The notes beneath the pieces are model-generated. The model saw only the letters and a program-made list of their open reading frames with translations, did no database searches and had not been told where the DNA came from. From Duffyella gerundensis (lineage in GTDB: Bacteria; Pseudomonadota; Gammaproteobacteria; Enterobacterales; Enterobacteriaceae), in NCBI RefSeq assembly GCF_001517405.1, contig NZ_LN907827.1:2300587-2364586 (forward strand): a stretch of 64,000 nucleotides of DNA, read 5' to 3'. Positions 1 through 8,658 of the stretch are shown piece by piece (within the stretch, counting starts at the first letter, position 1; each line of letters opens with the position of its first letter). A program made the translations under genes and the position numbers.

Positions 1-323
1 ATATTCACAATCATTGAGCGATCGACCACGATGCCATAATTGTGAATGAAGTATTGTGCGCTCGCTGAAAGCATAATAAACAGCGCAATCAGCAGTTTAT
101 CGAGCCACACTAACGAAGCGAGCACCAGAACGATGTTAATCACGCTGATTACGACCAGCGGCATCGACAGAAACACCAGCACATTATGCGCCGTATGCAA
201 CGGCATGACGGCAAGCACCTGACGATACCAGGCGACATTTAAAAACAGCGCAATATAAGCAGAGAACAGCAAAATAAAAGCCACGCGGTTGAGCGTCGGC
301 CTTTTTAACAGCGTCAGGCGCAT
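1..323 (-). CDS. eptA: Lipid A phosphoethanolamine transferase EptA, N-terminal part
   Basis: This frame starts at an ATG at 323 and runs off the left edge, giving about 107 residues. Three hydrophobic segments and the stretches HNVLVFLSMPLVVISVIN and YGIVVDRSM closely follow the N-terminal membrane domain of EptA (PmrC), which adds phosphoethanolamine to lipid A at the inner membrane and gives resistance to cationic peptides. The catalytic periplasmic domain lies outside the window. It follows umuD on the same strand after an 82-bp gap that holds a PmrA-like box, so regulation by PmrAB is likely. The family call is firm; completeness of the gene cannot be judged. Confidence 0.85.
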   Translation of the reverse strand, partial: MRLTLLKRPTLNRVAFILLFSAYIALFLNVAWYRQVLAVMPLHTAHNVLVFLSMPLVVISVINIVLVLASLVWLDKLLIALFIMLSASAQYFIHNYGIVVDRSMIVN

Positions 324-370
324 AACAACAATCCGATCGATCACAGGGATAATCAGATTGTCAGAGCAAG

Positions 371-396
371 TTTAGGAAAACCTTAAGAAGCTTAAG
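371..396 (-). promoter_or_regulatory. PmrA-like box upstream of eptA
   Basis: On the minus strand CTTAAG-N5-CCTAAA (387 to 371) matches the PmrA pattern YTTAAK-N5-YTTAAK with two deviations, and a further CTTAAG sits at 391-396. A GATTAT -10-like hexamer lies at 349-354, about 16 bp downstream. eptA (pmrC) is a classic PmrA target, so the location fits. The site was found by eye. Confidence 0.5.
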
Positions 397-405
397 ATTC
401 GCGCT

Positions 406-822
406 TCAGGTCGCCTTGATGACAAAAGTCACCACGCCAAATATCTCCAGCTCCGCTTCGCCATGCAGCGTCACCGGTGCATAGTGGCGGTTGTGCGGCA
501 CCAGTTGCACCTGTGGCCGCAGCCGCAGCTCCTTCACCGTGAATTCGCCGTCCAGCGCCGCCACGATGATTGCGCCATGTTCAGCAGTCATCGAACGATC
601 AACCACCAGCAGATCGCCTTCGTTAATGCCCGCGTCGATCATTGAATCGCCACTGACCTTAACGAAGTAGGTCGCACCCGGATGTTTGATAATGAGCTTG
701 TTCAGATCGAGGCGCTCTTCAATATAATCCTGCGCCGGGCTGGGAAAGCCGCAGGGCACGCGATCCATAAACAGCGGCAGGTGAATGAGCGCATCCAGCC
801 CGGACGGCCGATAGATATCCAT
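406..822 (-). CDS. umuD: UmuD-type SOS self-cleaving protein, orphan
   Basis: The 138-residue product has every UmuD hallmark at E. coli numbering: cleavage site Cys24-Gly25, nucleophile Ser60 in SGDSM and Lys97 in TVKEL. UmuD cleaves itself on RecA filaments; UmuD' then joins UmuC to form translesion polymerase V. A LexA box lies 23 bp upstream of the start codon. No umuC follows: the next gene on the strand is eptA. The protein may therefore serve a UmuC encoded elsewhere, or act as a stand-alone modulator. The protein ends in [13 protein letters not shown], as expected for a complete UmuD. Confidence 0.9.
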   Translation of the reverse strand: MDIYRPSGLDALIHLPLFMDRVPCGFPSPAQDYIEERLDLNKLIIKHPGATYFVKVSGDSMIDAGINEGDLLVVDRSMTAEHGAIIVAALDGEFTVKELRLRPQVQLVPHNRHYAPVTLHGEAELEIFGVVTFVIKAT

Positions 823-844
823 AATGTGTCGGTCTCAGATGTAA

Positions 845-860
845 CTGTATATAAATACAG
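845..860. promoter_or_regulatory. LexA (SOS) box of umuD
   Basis: CTGT-ATATAAAT-ACAG matches the CTGT-N8-ACAG consensus perfectly and lies 23 bp upstream of the umuD start. It is the expected operator for SOS induction of this gene. Confidence 0.9.
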
Positions 861-1060
861 TAATCGCGAAAGGCCCTGTTGATCAAGCGAGACGCCAACT
901 ATTTTTGTCAACGCGTGCTCGCGCCCCCGCTGTTAGCGGCCTGACGCGGCGTTATTGTCTACACTTAGCGCCAGGCTGCTCGCGAAATATGAGTTCGATG
1001 GCTTGAAAAGCAACGTATCGATCTCCACTGATTACAGACAGACCAAGCAGGAGTAAGTAA

Positions 1061-1594
1061 ATGGCTATTGAATATGCAGTAATCGCTGGCGGCTGTTTCT
1101 GGTGTACCGAAGCGGTATTTAAAGACGTTATCGGCGTGGAAAGCGTGGAGAGCGGCTATACCGGCGGCGCGCGCCCTAATCCAACCTACGAGCAGGTATG
1201 CAGCGGTGCCACCGGCCATGCCGAAGCGATCCGTATCGGTTTTGATCCCGCTCAGGTCAGCTATGGCGATCTGCTCGATATCAGCTTTGTGACCCACGAT
1301 CCCACCCAGCTGAACCGTCAGGGCAACGATATTGGTACCCAGTATCGCTCCGCCATCTTCCCGGCCAATGCCGAACAGGAAGCGGAAGCCAAAGCGGCTA
1401 TCGCCCGCGCCCAGCAGGATCATGATGTGCCAGTGGTCACCACCATTGAGCCGCTGAAAGAGTGGTATCCCGCTGAGGCTTATCATCAGGATTACTGGGA
1501 AGGCGCAGGCCAGCGCAACGGCTACTGCATGGCGGTAATCCCACCGAAATTGCAGAAGCTGCGTAAGAGCTTTGCGAATCGGGTGAAAGCGTAA
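1061..1594 (+). CDS. msrA: Peptide-methionine (S)-S-oxide reductase MsrA
   Basis: The 177-residue protein reduces methionine-S-sulfoxide in proteins back to methionine in the cytosol. The catalytic motif GGCFWC is at residues 10-15 with the sulfenic-acid Cys12, and the GTQYRS stretch and a C-terminal Cys in NGYCMAV are typical of the family. It is shorter than the 212-residue E. coli MsrA and corresponds to the short single-domain class. A GGAG Shine-Dalgarno sequence precedes the ATG. It stands alone, with a hairpin terminator just downstream. Confidence 0.9.
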   Translation: MAIEYAVIAGGCFWCTEAVFKDVIGVESVESGYTGGARPNPTYEQVCSGATGHAEAIRIGFDPAQVSYGDLLDISFVTHDPTQLNRQGNDIGTQYRSAIFPANAEQEAEAKAAIARAQQDHDVPVVTTIEPLKEWYPAEAYHQDYWEGAGQRNGYCMAVIPPKLQKLRKSFANRVKA

Positions 1595-1600
1595 TCCCTC

Positions 1601-1630
1601 GGGCGGAACCGGTTTCCGCCCTTTCTTCTT
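1601..1630 (+). terminator. Rho-independent terminator of msrA
   Basis: GGGCGGAA and TTCCGCCC form an 8-bp stem with a short loop, followed by a pyrimidine-rich T tract. It begins 6 bp after the msrA stop codon. Confidence 0.75.
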
Positions 1631-1737
1631 TCTGTTGTCTCACTGTGGTTTTCTCCCCTCTTCCATCGCATTTTTTGACCGCAAAAACAGGCGCTGTATG
1701 AGAGTTAACCGAACGAAACAGCAGGAAAAAATAGTGC

Positions 1738-1766
1738 TTGACCCAATTCCCGCGACTCCCTATAGT
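1738..1766 (+). promoter_or_regulatory. Sigma-70 promoter of tRNA-Ser
   Basis: TTGACC (1738-1743) and TATAGT (1761-1766) are separated by exactly 17 bp. The GC-rich discriminator GCGCCCCG that follows is typical of stringently controlled stable-RNA promoters. The tRNA begins about 40 bp downstream. Confidence 0.8.
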
Positions 1767-1806
1767 AGCGCCCCGTTGCCCCCCTGCGGGATGACGAGAA
1801 AAATTT

Positions 1807-1894
1807 GGTGAGGTGTCCGAGTGGCTGAAGGAGCACGCCTGGAAAGTGTGTATACGGCAACGTATCGGGGGTTCGAATCCCCCTCTCACCGCCA
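1807..1894 (+). tRNA. tRNA-Ser(GGA)
   Basis: An 88-nt class II tRNA with a long variable arm, anticodon GGA in the context CTGGAAAGT, the T-loop GTTCGAATC and an encoded CCA end. It is almost identical to E. coli serW/serX as I recall it. The acceptor stem pairs fully, with one G-U at its base. tRNA-Ser genes are common integration sites; the variable stretch downstream is compatible with this, but no integrase or duplicated tRNA end was seen. Confidence 0.97.
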
Positions 1895-2012
1895 AATTTA
1901 GTAGGCCGTTGAGCGGATAAAACTGCCTGTAGACTGAATCCAAAAGACTACAGAAAGACAACGAACCTACACAAGAAGTACAAAAAAGTGTACGCCCCTT
2001 TTTGATGTACAG

Positions 2013-2045
2013 AAAAAGCCTCTGGTTAACGCCAGAGGCTTTTTT
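2013..2045 (+). terminator. Rho-independent terminator after tRNA-Ser
   Basis: A 12-bp stem (AAGCCTCTGG pairing with CCAGAGGCTT) flanked by A and T runs. It could act on both strands. Confidence 0.85.
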
Positions 2046-2399
2046 GTTTATTTCTGCTGAAAACCCACTATTTCAGAAGCTTAGCTATTAATTCAGGCTC
2101 GCCTCGGCAACCCGCAGTGCAAAATTATGGCAAGCAACAGAGCGCTTTCAGAATTCGTATTTCATCACCACGCTACTGCCCATCATTGCCTCTGATGATG
2201 GTTTTTTTCTGCTTATTAAAAGTTAGCTTAATGTCTGGCAAACAGATTTCGTACAGGTGATATCATCGGACAGAGTAACTGTTCGCTTTGGTAGTGATGT
2301 CGTCTTACGCTTGTTAGCGAGTCAGCTCAGAAGTTAACAGCCCGCTGATGCGCCCCCAAGTGAGATCGCTTATTCATCAGTGATAACTGCTCATATTTC
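2046..2399. other. Gene-free stretch with a hairpin terminator
   Basis: No convincing gene is present. A CCATCA/TGATGG hairpin followed by seven T at 2180-2208 looks like a terminator for plus-strand transcripts. On the minus strand a short open frame ends in VVMKYEF and a stop near 2152, which resembles the aromatic C-terminus of an outer-membrane barrel. It is too short to call more than a possible gene remnant. Confidence 0.4.
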
Positions 2400-3116
2400 T
2401 TATAAATCCTGCTGTTTATGCACCATGTTATGTAGTGCCAGCATGATGACACTTATGCCTATGCAGATTAGAAAGCCATATCCAAGCAAATGAAAAAGCC
2501 ATATACCTGCCACGCCACCCGTCAGAAATGACATTAACGTAGAGAAATGTAGCCTTAATCTTTCAAGATAAACTGGGGCATCTTTTGGGGATTCCTTCCG
2601 TCTCACCACATCAAACAACATGGCCAACTCTATACCGATATCCGTCGACGTCCCTGATATGTGCGTCGTTCTGACGCGTGCATTGGATATCCGGGTTACC
2701 ACGGCATTCTGAAGACCCATCAGGAAACTCAGACTCAGGATCAGCATGACGCCGTGAGAAAGCGGGTTCAGCCAAATTTCAACCGCGCCCAGTAAAACCA
2801 GGCCGATTCCTTCGATGATGATATTGAAGGCGTAAACCGCCCGCATGTTCTTCCTGCGGCCAGCATTTATCAGCAGGGTGGAGAACGCCGAACCGGCGAT
2901 GAAAATACAGACAATCTCAAGAAAAAAGAGGCCTGGCACCAGATTAGCTTTAGCAAGATGATCAGAGAGTGAAGAGACGTTACCGGTCATGTTGGCAGAG
3001 AAAAAACCCACGACTTCAAATGCTGCTGTGTTCAGAGCGCCAGCAACAGCAGCAAGCGTACAAGCAAGTTTTGTATCCGCAGCATTGCTACGTAGATTCT
3101 CAGTGCTGATTAACAT
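2400..3116 (-). CDS. DUF1275 family membrane protein
   Basis: About 238 residues with six or so hydrophobic segments. The motifs FFSANMTGNVSSL near residue 45 and MGLQNAVVTRIS followed by RTTHISGTSTDIG near residue 150 are characteristic of DUF1275, a widespread inner-membrane family of unknown substrate. I chose the ATG at 3116; a TTG at 3134 would add six residues, and neither has a good ribosome site. It lies alone in the variable stretch after tRNA-Ser, which suggests an accessory gene. No function is assigned. Confidence 0.75.
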   Translation of the reverse strand: MLISTENLRSNAADTKLACTLAAVAGALNTAAFEVVGFFSANMTGNVSSLSDHLAKANLVPGLFFLEIVCIFIAGSAFSTLLINAGRRKNMRAVYAFNIIIEGIGLVLLGAVEIWLNPLSHGVMLILSLSFLMGLQNAVVTRISNARVRTTHISGTSTDIGIELAMLFDVVRRKESPKDAPVYLERLRLHFSTLMSFLTGGVAGIWLFHLLGYGFLICIGISVIMLALHNMVHKQQDL

Positions 3117-3353
3117 GGGGATTGCCGCGTTCAACTCAGGTAATCATATGATCTGCTGATCCCACAGCAGTAACAAGATGAATAAATTAAAAATGATACG
3201 CCTGCTTACCAGAGGTAAAAGTTACGCCATTATGCGGCGAGTATTTACCTCAGATACCTGCTGTTGAGATGAGTTTCATCCGCTGTTATGCGCGCATAGG
3301 GTGTTAAAACAAACAATGACACCCTGGGTAGCGCAGATTAACGCTTCGATAAG

Positions 3354-3644
3354 TTAAGGGATAATGACCTCATCTAATCCCATCCCCGCCCTTCCCACAG
3401 ACTCAGTAATAAGAATCGCGGGGTTAGCCGAGCACGCTGAGACAAGATTAAAGACCTTGGCGAGCAGTTCATACCGGGTTGAAAAACTGATACAAACATA
3501 CTCATCACGAGGAAGCTGATAAGTAGCGCCAGCATCACATCTGGCGCTATGCCTGAAACCATTTGCCGCCATACTGATTCTCAGTTTTCTCTGGGTAGTT
3601 TGCGTAGCATTCCGAAGCTCTACAGAAACAGTAAAACTTGCCAT
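3354..3644 (-). CDS. GhoS-like small protein, copy 2
   Basis: This 96-residue protein starts MASFTVSVELR and ends in LITESVGRAGMGLDEV, with GFRHS and LPRDEYV in the middle. It is clearly paralogous to the proteins at 3773, 38889 and 40789. The fold pattern (VELR strand, helix, LP-x-EY strand, TES) recalls the DUF2622/GhoS family, whose E. coli member is the antitoxin RNase of the type V GhoT-GhoS system. That link is from memory of the family and is tentative; no GhoT-like membrane peptide was found beside it. Only a half operator (CTTAAG at 3673) lies upstream, so this copy may have left the shared regulon. Confidence 0.65.
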   Translation of the reverse strand: MASFTVSVELRNATQTTQRKLRISMAANGFRHSARCDAGATYQLPRDEYVCISFSTRYELLAKVFNLVSACSANPAILITESVGRAGMGLDEVIIP

Positions 3645-3772
3645 GGCAGCATCTCAGCTTGAGAGGGGTGTACTTAAGCATAATTTGGGCGCTGATAAGG
3701 GGTTAATTTTTAATTAAAAGAATTTGATCGTTTTGTTTCATCATAAAAATAAACAGTTTTTATCAAAAAAAA

Positions 3773-4069
3773 TCATGACAGATCGATTTCTTTCAGGCCT
3801 CGCCACACTCTGCCCGCGGATTCGGTAACCATTATTCCTGGTACCGGAATGAAATTTGAAACGAGCAGATAAACATTATCCAGCACTCCATTACGTGAGA
3901 GATATCCTGAAAAAGTAAATTCGTCTCGAGGCAGCCTGAATTTAGCGCCAGATTTAGCGCTGATACTGTGCCTGAATCCGTTTTCATTCATTGCCTCTCT
4001 AAGGCGTCTGTAGTCGCCAGCGACATCAATTTCGCCACGCAATTCGATTGAAATGTTGAAACTTGCCAT
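3773..4069 (-). CDS. GhoS-like small protein, copy 1
   Basis: The 98-residue product begins MASFNISIELRGE and ends MVTESAGRVWRGLKEIDLS. It is most like the protein at 40789 and shares the invariant GFRHS, FRLPRDE and TES motifs. I chose the ATG at 4069, three codons inside a GTG-started frame, because a GGTGA ribosome site precedes it. A palindromic TTAAGT/ACTTAA operator sits 27 bp upstream, shared with the repressor gene at 37703. It is a candidate nucleic-acid-acting or antitoxin-type protein of the GhoS/DUF2622 family; function unproven. Confidence 0.7.
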   Translation of the reverse strand: MASFNISIELRGEIDVAGDYRRLREAMNENGFRHSISAKSGAKFRLPRDEFTFSGYLSRNGVLDNVYLLVSNFIPVPGIMVTESAGRVWRGLKEIDLS

Positions 4070-4095
4070 GTGAGTCACCGGATAGTCAACGCAGT

Positions 4096-4109
4096 TTAAG
4101 TTTACTTAA
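4096..4109. promoter_or_regulatory. TTAAGT-TT-ACTTAA operator upstream of GhoS-like copy 1
   Basis: A perfect inverted repeat with 6-bp arms and a 2-bp spacer. The same 14-mer occurs at 41115 and with single changes at 37687 and 39212, each time just before a gene start. Confidence 0.6.
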
Positions 4110-4336
4110 CTACGGACTACTGCTCAAATAATGCGCGATAAATTTACTCAGACTCACTATGCTGCCTAATCGCAGCTTTTTGGCATCCGACAAAAAGCAG
4201 CAGGCAAAGCTGCAAGCGCGTTTTATCACAGAAGAAACGGGTGGTTGATTAAAGGTACGGGTGGCAGAAATTGAACGCGCATCAGCAGCCAGCTGGATGA
4301 AGTCATGCCGTTATACCATGCCCGTAAGGATGAAAT

Positions 4337-4510
4337 TTAATCCACTTTTTTGGTTATCAGAATGAGGCAGGGATAAAGTGACTTACTCGTCAAAGGACTT
4401 CCACAACGCGCGCAAACCGCGCCATGCGTAGTTCTCTTGTTTTTATTTTTTGTTGTGAAGATAAATTTCCTTCCTCCGCATTCCCGGCAGATGAATTTTA
4501 TGCGGCACAT
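4337..4510 (-). CDS. 57-residue zinc-ribbon protein
   Basis: An ATG at 4510 preceded by a strong AGGAGG site opens a 57-codon frame. The product has two CxxC knuckles, Cys8/Cys11 (FICREC) and Cys33/Cys36 (VCARCG), joined by a basic Lys/Arg-rich loop: a zinc ribbon. In size and layout it recalls phage Com-type regulators, but I cannot assign it to that family. The palindromic operator at 4521-4539 ends only 11 bp before the start codon, next to the ribosome site, so transcription is probably controlled by the same repressor as the GhoS-like genes. Confidence 0.7.
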   Translation of the reverse strand: MCRIKFICRECGGRKFIFTTKNKNKRTTHGAVCARCGSPLTSKSLYPCLILITKKVD

Positions 4511-4520
4511 ATCGCCTCCT

Positions 4521-4539
4521 GCTTAAGTTTGACTTAAGC
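4521..4539. promoter_or_regulatory. Operator-like palindrome at the zinc-ribbon gene
   Basis: GCTTAAGT-TTG-ACTTAAGC is a perfect inverted repeat with 8-bp arms and a 3-bp spacer. It is the most symmetric member of the TTAAGT/ACTTAA set, although most others have a 2-bp spacer. Confidence 0.6.
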
Positions 4540-4731
4540 ATCACTAAAAAATCAGCCTGACAGGTTGAGGGGGTATTACATAGCTTTATATCCAATTTAT
4601 GCCGAATAAAAGCCAACAATCACGTAATAAGCAAAAAACCATCAATTTTTACACATTATTTTGCGTAAATTTCCACCTTGTTTCGCCCGCTATTGTGCGG
4701 TCTGTTTTTCGTCCACTTTAAGGCGATTGCC

Positions 4732-4878
4732 ATGACTGCAACCCGCGAGCTAGTGGTGCCGGTGGAAAAATCTGAGCAGGTGCCAGCGCGCCGTATCACA
4801 GCAGCGAATCGCTTCTTAAAAGCAGGCAGCGATCAAAGCCCAGCGCCCGGCTCAGTAACATGCGAAATCAGCTATTAA
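4732..4878 (+). CDS. Doubtful 48-residue ORF
   Basis: An ATG at 4732 with a weak AAGG site opens a 48-codon frame rich in charged residues. I recognise no family, and codon use gives no clear support. It may be chance; listed because no other gene occupies 4511-5190. Confidence 0.2.
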   Translation: MTATRELVVPVEKSEQVPARRITAANRFLKAGSDQSPAPGSVTCEISY

Positions 4879-5194
4879 TGGCGCATGAAGTGATGATGAA
4901 GCCATCCGCTGAGCAGAATGTATATTGTCAGTACAGGCTAAAATTCTATAAGCGAGTGTCAGCAAATAACCACGGAGTAACGACGCGCTTTTTGTATGCC
5001 CAGCGTTAATAAAGCGCATCGATATTGTACGCCTTATCACGTTATCCATTCATGCTATATCCCAAACGGATGGTATATGAGACAGTAAAGTCGACAATAT
5101 TTCATCGCCGTCGCGTCACCCCGTTTCAATGCACCGAAGTCGACCTTCAGGTAAAGGCTTTTCTCTTCGGCTATCGATTGAGGTGAAGTCGGTT

Positions 5195-5440
5195 ATGCAA
5201 CCTGGTTTATCAGAAGAGAAAAGAGAGATGAGCAAAATAGTTTTGCAGGTGCATTATAAGGATACCGGACTCACTCACGATGAAGAATTCGCTAAAATCC
5301 CTCGGCTTGGGGAGATTATTAAACGCAACGATGACAACGGTGTCGCCGTAAAATATCGGGTCGAAGGGCGTACCGGAATGGGATACAGAGTAGACAGTTC
5401 AGAACCCTACCAGATTAGAATTGCCAGAGTTGATGAGTGA
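5195..5440 (+). CDS. Unknown small protein
   Basis: An 81-residue frame from the ATG at 5195, which has a seven-base GAGGTGA ribosome site 8 nt upstream. A second ATG at 5228 would give a 70-residue protein starting MSKIVLQVHYKDTG but has no good site. The body alternates strands and short helices with no signal peptide or membrane segment. No family is recognised. It sits in the variable stretch after tRNA-Ser on the strand opposite its neighbours. Confidence 0.55.
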   Translation: MQPGLSEEKREMSKIVLQVHYKDTGLTHDEEFAKIPRLGEIIKRNDDNGVAVKYRVEGRTGMGYRVDSSEPYQIRIARVDE

Positions 5441-5697
5441 AAGCCATGCTTCAATAAGTCATCCATCGAGGGCGACTCTTCTGACATGCCACAATGGTTC
5501 AGGAAATCTGATAGCTTTTATTTTTATCATTTTAATAAGTTAGCATGGCTTATCCAGAGAGCGACGCATATAACTAAAGTAAGCCGCCGTTAACTAAACG
5601 ACGGCGACCAACAGCAATGCTGCGTGTGGCGAACTAAGCAGCGAGTAATATACTCTATCTACGGGAGAAGCCCGCGTTATCAGAAGGAGGATAAAAC

Positions 5698-5907
5698 GTG
5701 AAGAAAACAATATATCTGCCTCAATATGATAAAAAAGCTGAGGCACAGGTTGTTGGAAATAAAATAACCGTCCGCTATGAAGAAAATGAAGATTTTCCCA
5801 GGCGACTCAAAGTAAAAGATCAGTTTTATGTCGTGATTGAGGGCGAAGAAAAAATCATGGTGCTCACCAGAAGCCCGATTGGCTCATGGCATTTTACATT
5901 GCAGTAG
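5698..5907 (+). CDS. Unknown 69-residue protein
   Basis: It begins at a GTG with a perfect AGGAGG site 7 nt upstream. The product is small and beta-rich (YLPQYDKKAEAQVVGNKITV), soluble, without cysteines. I recognise no family. A terminator hairpin follows 19 bp after the stop codon, which supports a real single-gene transcript. About 190 bp upstream lies an imperfect hairpin (5583-5608) of unknown role. Confidence 0.6.
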   Translation: MKKTIYLPQYDKKAEAQVVGNKITVRYEENEDFPRRLKVKDQFYVVIEGEEKIMVLTRSPIGSWHFTLQ

Positions 5908-5926
5908 CGCTTTAGATAAATACCAA

Positions 5927-5948
5927 CCTCGCACTGGCGGGGTTTTTT
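5927..5948 (+). terminator. Terminator after the unknown 69-residue gene
   Basis: CCTCGC-ACTG-GCGGGG followed by six T: a short GC-rich stem (one G-T pair) and a U tract. Confidence 0.7.
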
Positions 5949-5975
5949 ATTGCCTGTTGCCTTCCCTGCCCCACA

Positions 5976-6001
5976 AAAAAACCCGGCCTGAGCCGGGTTT
6001 T
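5976..6001 (-). terminator. Terminator of phoH (bidirectional)
   Basis: AACCCGGC-CTGA-GCCGGGTT flanked by A and T runs. It lies 20 bp beyond the phoH stop codon and could also stop plus-strand transcripts. Confidence 0.8.
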
Positions 6002-6020
6002 ATCGTTGCGGTAATGCGGG

Positions 6021-6809
6021 TTAGCCGTAGGCGAGCAGCGTTCGTTGGCAAAGTGCGGAGCGCACACAGTCATCTTTGCCAAAGCGCACAATGCTCACCA
6101 TTTCATCTTCCTCAAAGCGCGCCAGCGCATCGGCGAGGCCGGAAGGAACATGAGCCGGTAAGTCGCACTGGGTGATATCGCCGTTGACGATAACCGTCAC
6201 GTTTTCACCCAGGCGCGTCAGAAACATCTTCATCTGTGAGGCGGTGACGTTTTGCGCCTCGTCCAGAATCACAACGGCATTCTCAAAGGTGCGTCCGCGC
6301 ATATAGGCAAAGGGGGCGATCTCCACCTTGCCAATTTCAGGACGCAGGCAATATTGCATAAAGGAAGCACCAAGACGTTTAACCAGAACGTCGTAAACCG
6401 GCCGAAAATAGGGAGCAAACTTTTCTGAGATATCACCGGGCAAAAAGCCCAGATCCTCATCCGCCTGCAGCACCGGACGTGTAACGATAATCCTCTCTAC
6501 ATCCTTGTGGATCAGCGCTTCTGCCGCTTTCGCGGCGCTGATCCAGGTCTTGCCGCAGCCGGCTTCACCGGTAGCAAAGATCAGCTTTTTCGTTTCTATG
6601 GCGTTGAGATAGTGCGCCTGAGCGTCATTGCGAGCTTCAATTGGCGAGTGGTCGCGGTTATCGCGCGCCATGCCGATGGAGTCCAGTCCGCCCATATGCA
6701 CCAGCGTGGTGACCGATTCTTCTTCACGCTGACGATGGCTGCGTGAATCACTGCGAAGAACACGTCTTGCTTCACGACGCGCTTTGATCACTGCTTTCTG
6801 TCTTCCCAT
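6021..6809 (-). CDS. phoH: PhoH-like ATPase
   Basis: The 262-residue cytosolic protein is near-identical to E. coli PhoH from MGRQKAVIKARREA onward. Walker A GEAGCGKT is at about residues 81-88 and Walker B VVILDEAQN follows in the second half. PhoH binds ATP and is linked to phosphate starvation and RNA metabolism; its exact job is unsettled. I chose the ATG of MGRQK, which has an AAAGG site, over one five codons upstream. Its place beside efeB matches E. coli. Confidence 0.92.
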   Translation of the reverse strand: MGRQKAVIKARREARRVLRSDSRSHRQREEESVTTLVHMGGLDSIGMARDNRDHSPIEARNDAQAHYLNAIETKKLIFATGEAGCGKTWISAAKAAEALIHKDVERIIVTRPVLQADEDLGFLPGDISEKFAPYFRPVYDVLVKRLGASFMQYCLRPEIGKVEIAPFAYMRGRTFENAVVILDEAQNVTASQMKMFLTRLGENVTVIVNGDITQCDLPAHVPSGLADALARFEEDEMVSIVRFGKDDCVRSALCQRTLLAYG

Positions 6810-6824
6810 AGTGGCACCTTTCAT

Positions 6825-7318
6825 GTGGTTTCATTTCCCGCATCAACGCATGATGCGATTACGTGAACGCTTTTGAAGTTTGGCTTCCTTTTAAGCCCTG
6901 TACAGCCGCTGAAAAAAAGTATGCGTCAACGCGCCTACCAGAAGAGAAGGTTGAATGTGAGTGAAGGTGGAATGAAAAAAGCGAAGCGAGAAATCGGAGA
7001 GGAAACGTTGTCCTCCGGATGGAGCATCTTTTTAGGGTAGTGACAGCTTGTCCTGAAAAGGACTTATCCATTCGCGATCTCCATAGTGATACAGAAACAC
7101 AACCGACAACCGCTACAAACGTAAATTGCACTATTTCCCCGAGGGATTGCAATATCAATTCTAGAATAAATTTTAAAACAGCGTGCGGTATGGCGCAGGG
7201 AAAACAGCACTTAAGATAAATTAGCCTGCTAATTCAACAGCTTTAGGTGGGAAGAAAAAAGAGTGGAAAACAGAAAAATCTCACTGCGGATTTAGTGAAT
7301 AAAAAACAGCCGATTAGA
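6825..7318. other. Upstream region of phoH, no gene
   Basis: Short frames on both strands here look random. A CTGTCAC heptamer on the minus strand (7040-7046) resembles half of a Pho box, which would suit phoH, but the second half-site is poor. The stretch from 7090 to 7320 is AT-rich and featureless to me. Confidence 0.3.
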
Positions 7319-7320
7319 CA

Positions 7321-7356
7321 AAAAAACCCGCCGCTTTCCGGGCGAAAACGGCGGGT
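7321..7356 (-). terminator. Terminator of the efeUOB operon
   Basis: ACCCGCCG and CGGCGGGT form an 8-bp stem around an inner loop; on the minus strand the hairpin is followed by seven T. It begins 12 bp after the efeB stop codon. Confidence 0.8.
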
Positions 7357-7368
7357 AAAGGATGATGT

Positions 7369-8655
7369 TCAGGCTTCCAGCAGCCCTTGTGCCAGATAAT
7401 GCCGCGCGTCGGCTACGCCAGGCAAGGCAAAAAAGTAGCCGCCGCCAATGGGCCGAATATACTCTTCCAGCGCTTCGCCATTTAACCGTCGCTGCACGGT
7501 GAGAAATCCCTTCTCCAGATCATGCTGATAGCAGACAAACAGCAGCCCCATCTCCAGCTGTCCGGCCGCCGACACGCCCTGCGAATAGCTGTAACCACGG
7601 CGCAGCATCAGGTTCGGCTGCGTCTCTGGCGTGCGCGGGTTGGCCAGGCGAATGTGCGCATCCAGCGCGATCACGTCGCCATCCGGATCCTTGCCATAAT
7701 CGGGCACATCGTGCTCATTCTGCATACCCAGTGGCGCGCCTGAGCGCTTGTCACGGCCAAAAATCGTTTGCTGCTCGCCCAGCGGCGTACGATCCCAGAA
7801 CTCAACATGAAACTGGATAATGCGTATCGCCTGATAGCTGCCACCGCGCGCCCAGACGGGCTCATCCTGCTCCTGCGTCACCCACAGAATATGATCCATC
7901 AGCGCCTGATTATGGGTATCGGGATTGGCGGTACCATCCTTGAAGCCCAGCAGATTGATTGGCGTTTCGCTGCCGTTGCTGCGCGCGGCGTGATCGGAGA
8001 TAAAGCCTTCACGTCGCCAGCGCACGCTCAGCAGATCCGGCGTGTGCTTGATGATATCGCGCAGCGCATGGATCACCGTATCGTTGGTGTTGGCGCAGAT
8101 TTGCAGCAGCATATCGCCATGACACTGGCTGGCATCCAGCGCATCGTTGGGAAAACGCGTCATGGTTTGCAGCCTGCGCGGCATCTGCGCCTGCAGGCCA
8201 AAACGCTCATCAAACAGCGCATGGCCCAGCGACACGGTGATGGTGAGATTGTCAGGATAAATCTGCGCGCCGAGAATACCGGAATCCATCGGTGGTAGCT
8301 GTGGATTGGCCACTTCAGGCGCGCTGCCGCCGGTAGTCAAAAAGGCGATGCGCGCCGTCAACAGCTGGAACAGCCGCTGTAAGTCGGCGCGATCGCTGGC
8401 CAGCACGTCAAACGCCACCAGCATCATCGCCGCCTGTTGCGGTGTGGTGATCCCGGCCTGATGCTCACCGTAGAAAGATTGCACCTGCATGCGTGCGTTG
8501 GGTGAAACCGTGCCCGGCGAAAACGCCTGCTGCGGTTCCGCTGCCCTGCCGCTAAACGGACAGCCACCCGCCAGCGCCGTGGCGCCACCGAGCAGGCCGA
8601 GTTGTTTCAACAGTTGCCGACGCGCAGGTTGCACGGCGGCGGGTTTCTTACTCAT
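7369..8655 (-). CDS. efeB: Deferrochelatase/peroxidase EfeB
   Basis: A 428-residue DyP-type heme peroxidase. The N-terminus carries a twin-arginine signal ([14 protein letters not shown], about residues 11-24) ending in an Ala-rich cleavage region, so it is exported folded to the periplasm. The GFKDGTANP motif near the middle marks the DyP heme-binding region. EfeB works with EfeO and EfeU in ferrous iron uptake and has been reported to take iron from heme. It starts 3 bp after efeO, as the last gene of the operon. Confidence 0.93.
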   Translation of the reverse strand: MSKKPAAVQPARRQLLKQLGLLGGATALAGGCPFSGRAAEPQQAFSPGTVSPNARMQVQSFYGEHQAGITTPQQAAMMLVAFDVLASDRADLQRLFQLLTARIAFLTTGGSAPEVANPQLPPMDSGILGAQIYPDNLTITVSLGHALFDERFGLQAQMPRRLQTMTRFPNDALDASQCHGDMLLQICANTNDTVIHALRDIIKHTPDLLSVRWRREGFISDHAARSNGSETPINLLGFKDGTANPDTHNQALMDHILWVTQEQDEPVWARGGSYQAIRIIQFHVEFWDRTPLGEQQTIFGRDKRSGAPLGMQNEHDVPDYGKDPDGDVIALDAHIRLANPRTPETQPNLMLRRGYSYSQGVSAAGQLEMGLLFVCYQHDLEKGFLTVQRRLNGEALEEYIRPIGGGYFFALPGVADARHYLAQGLLEA

Positions 8656-8658
8656 GAT

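Noticed and set aside
2140..2240. Possible C-terminus of an outer-membrane protein on the minus strand
   Set aside because: Only about 20 residues ending VVMKYEF are open; too little to call a pseudogene.
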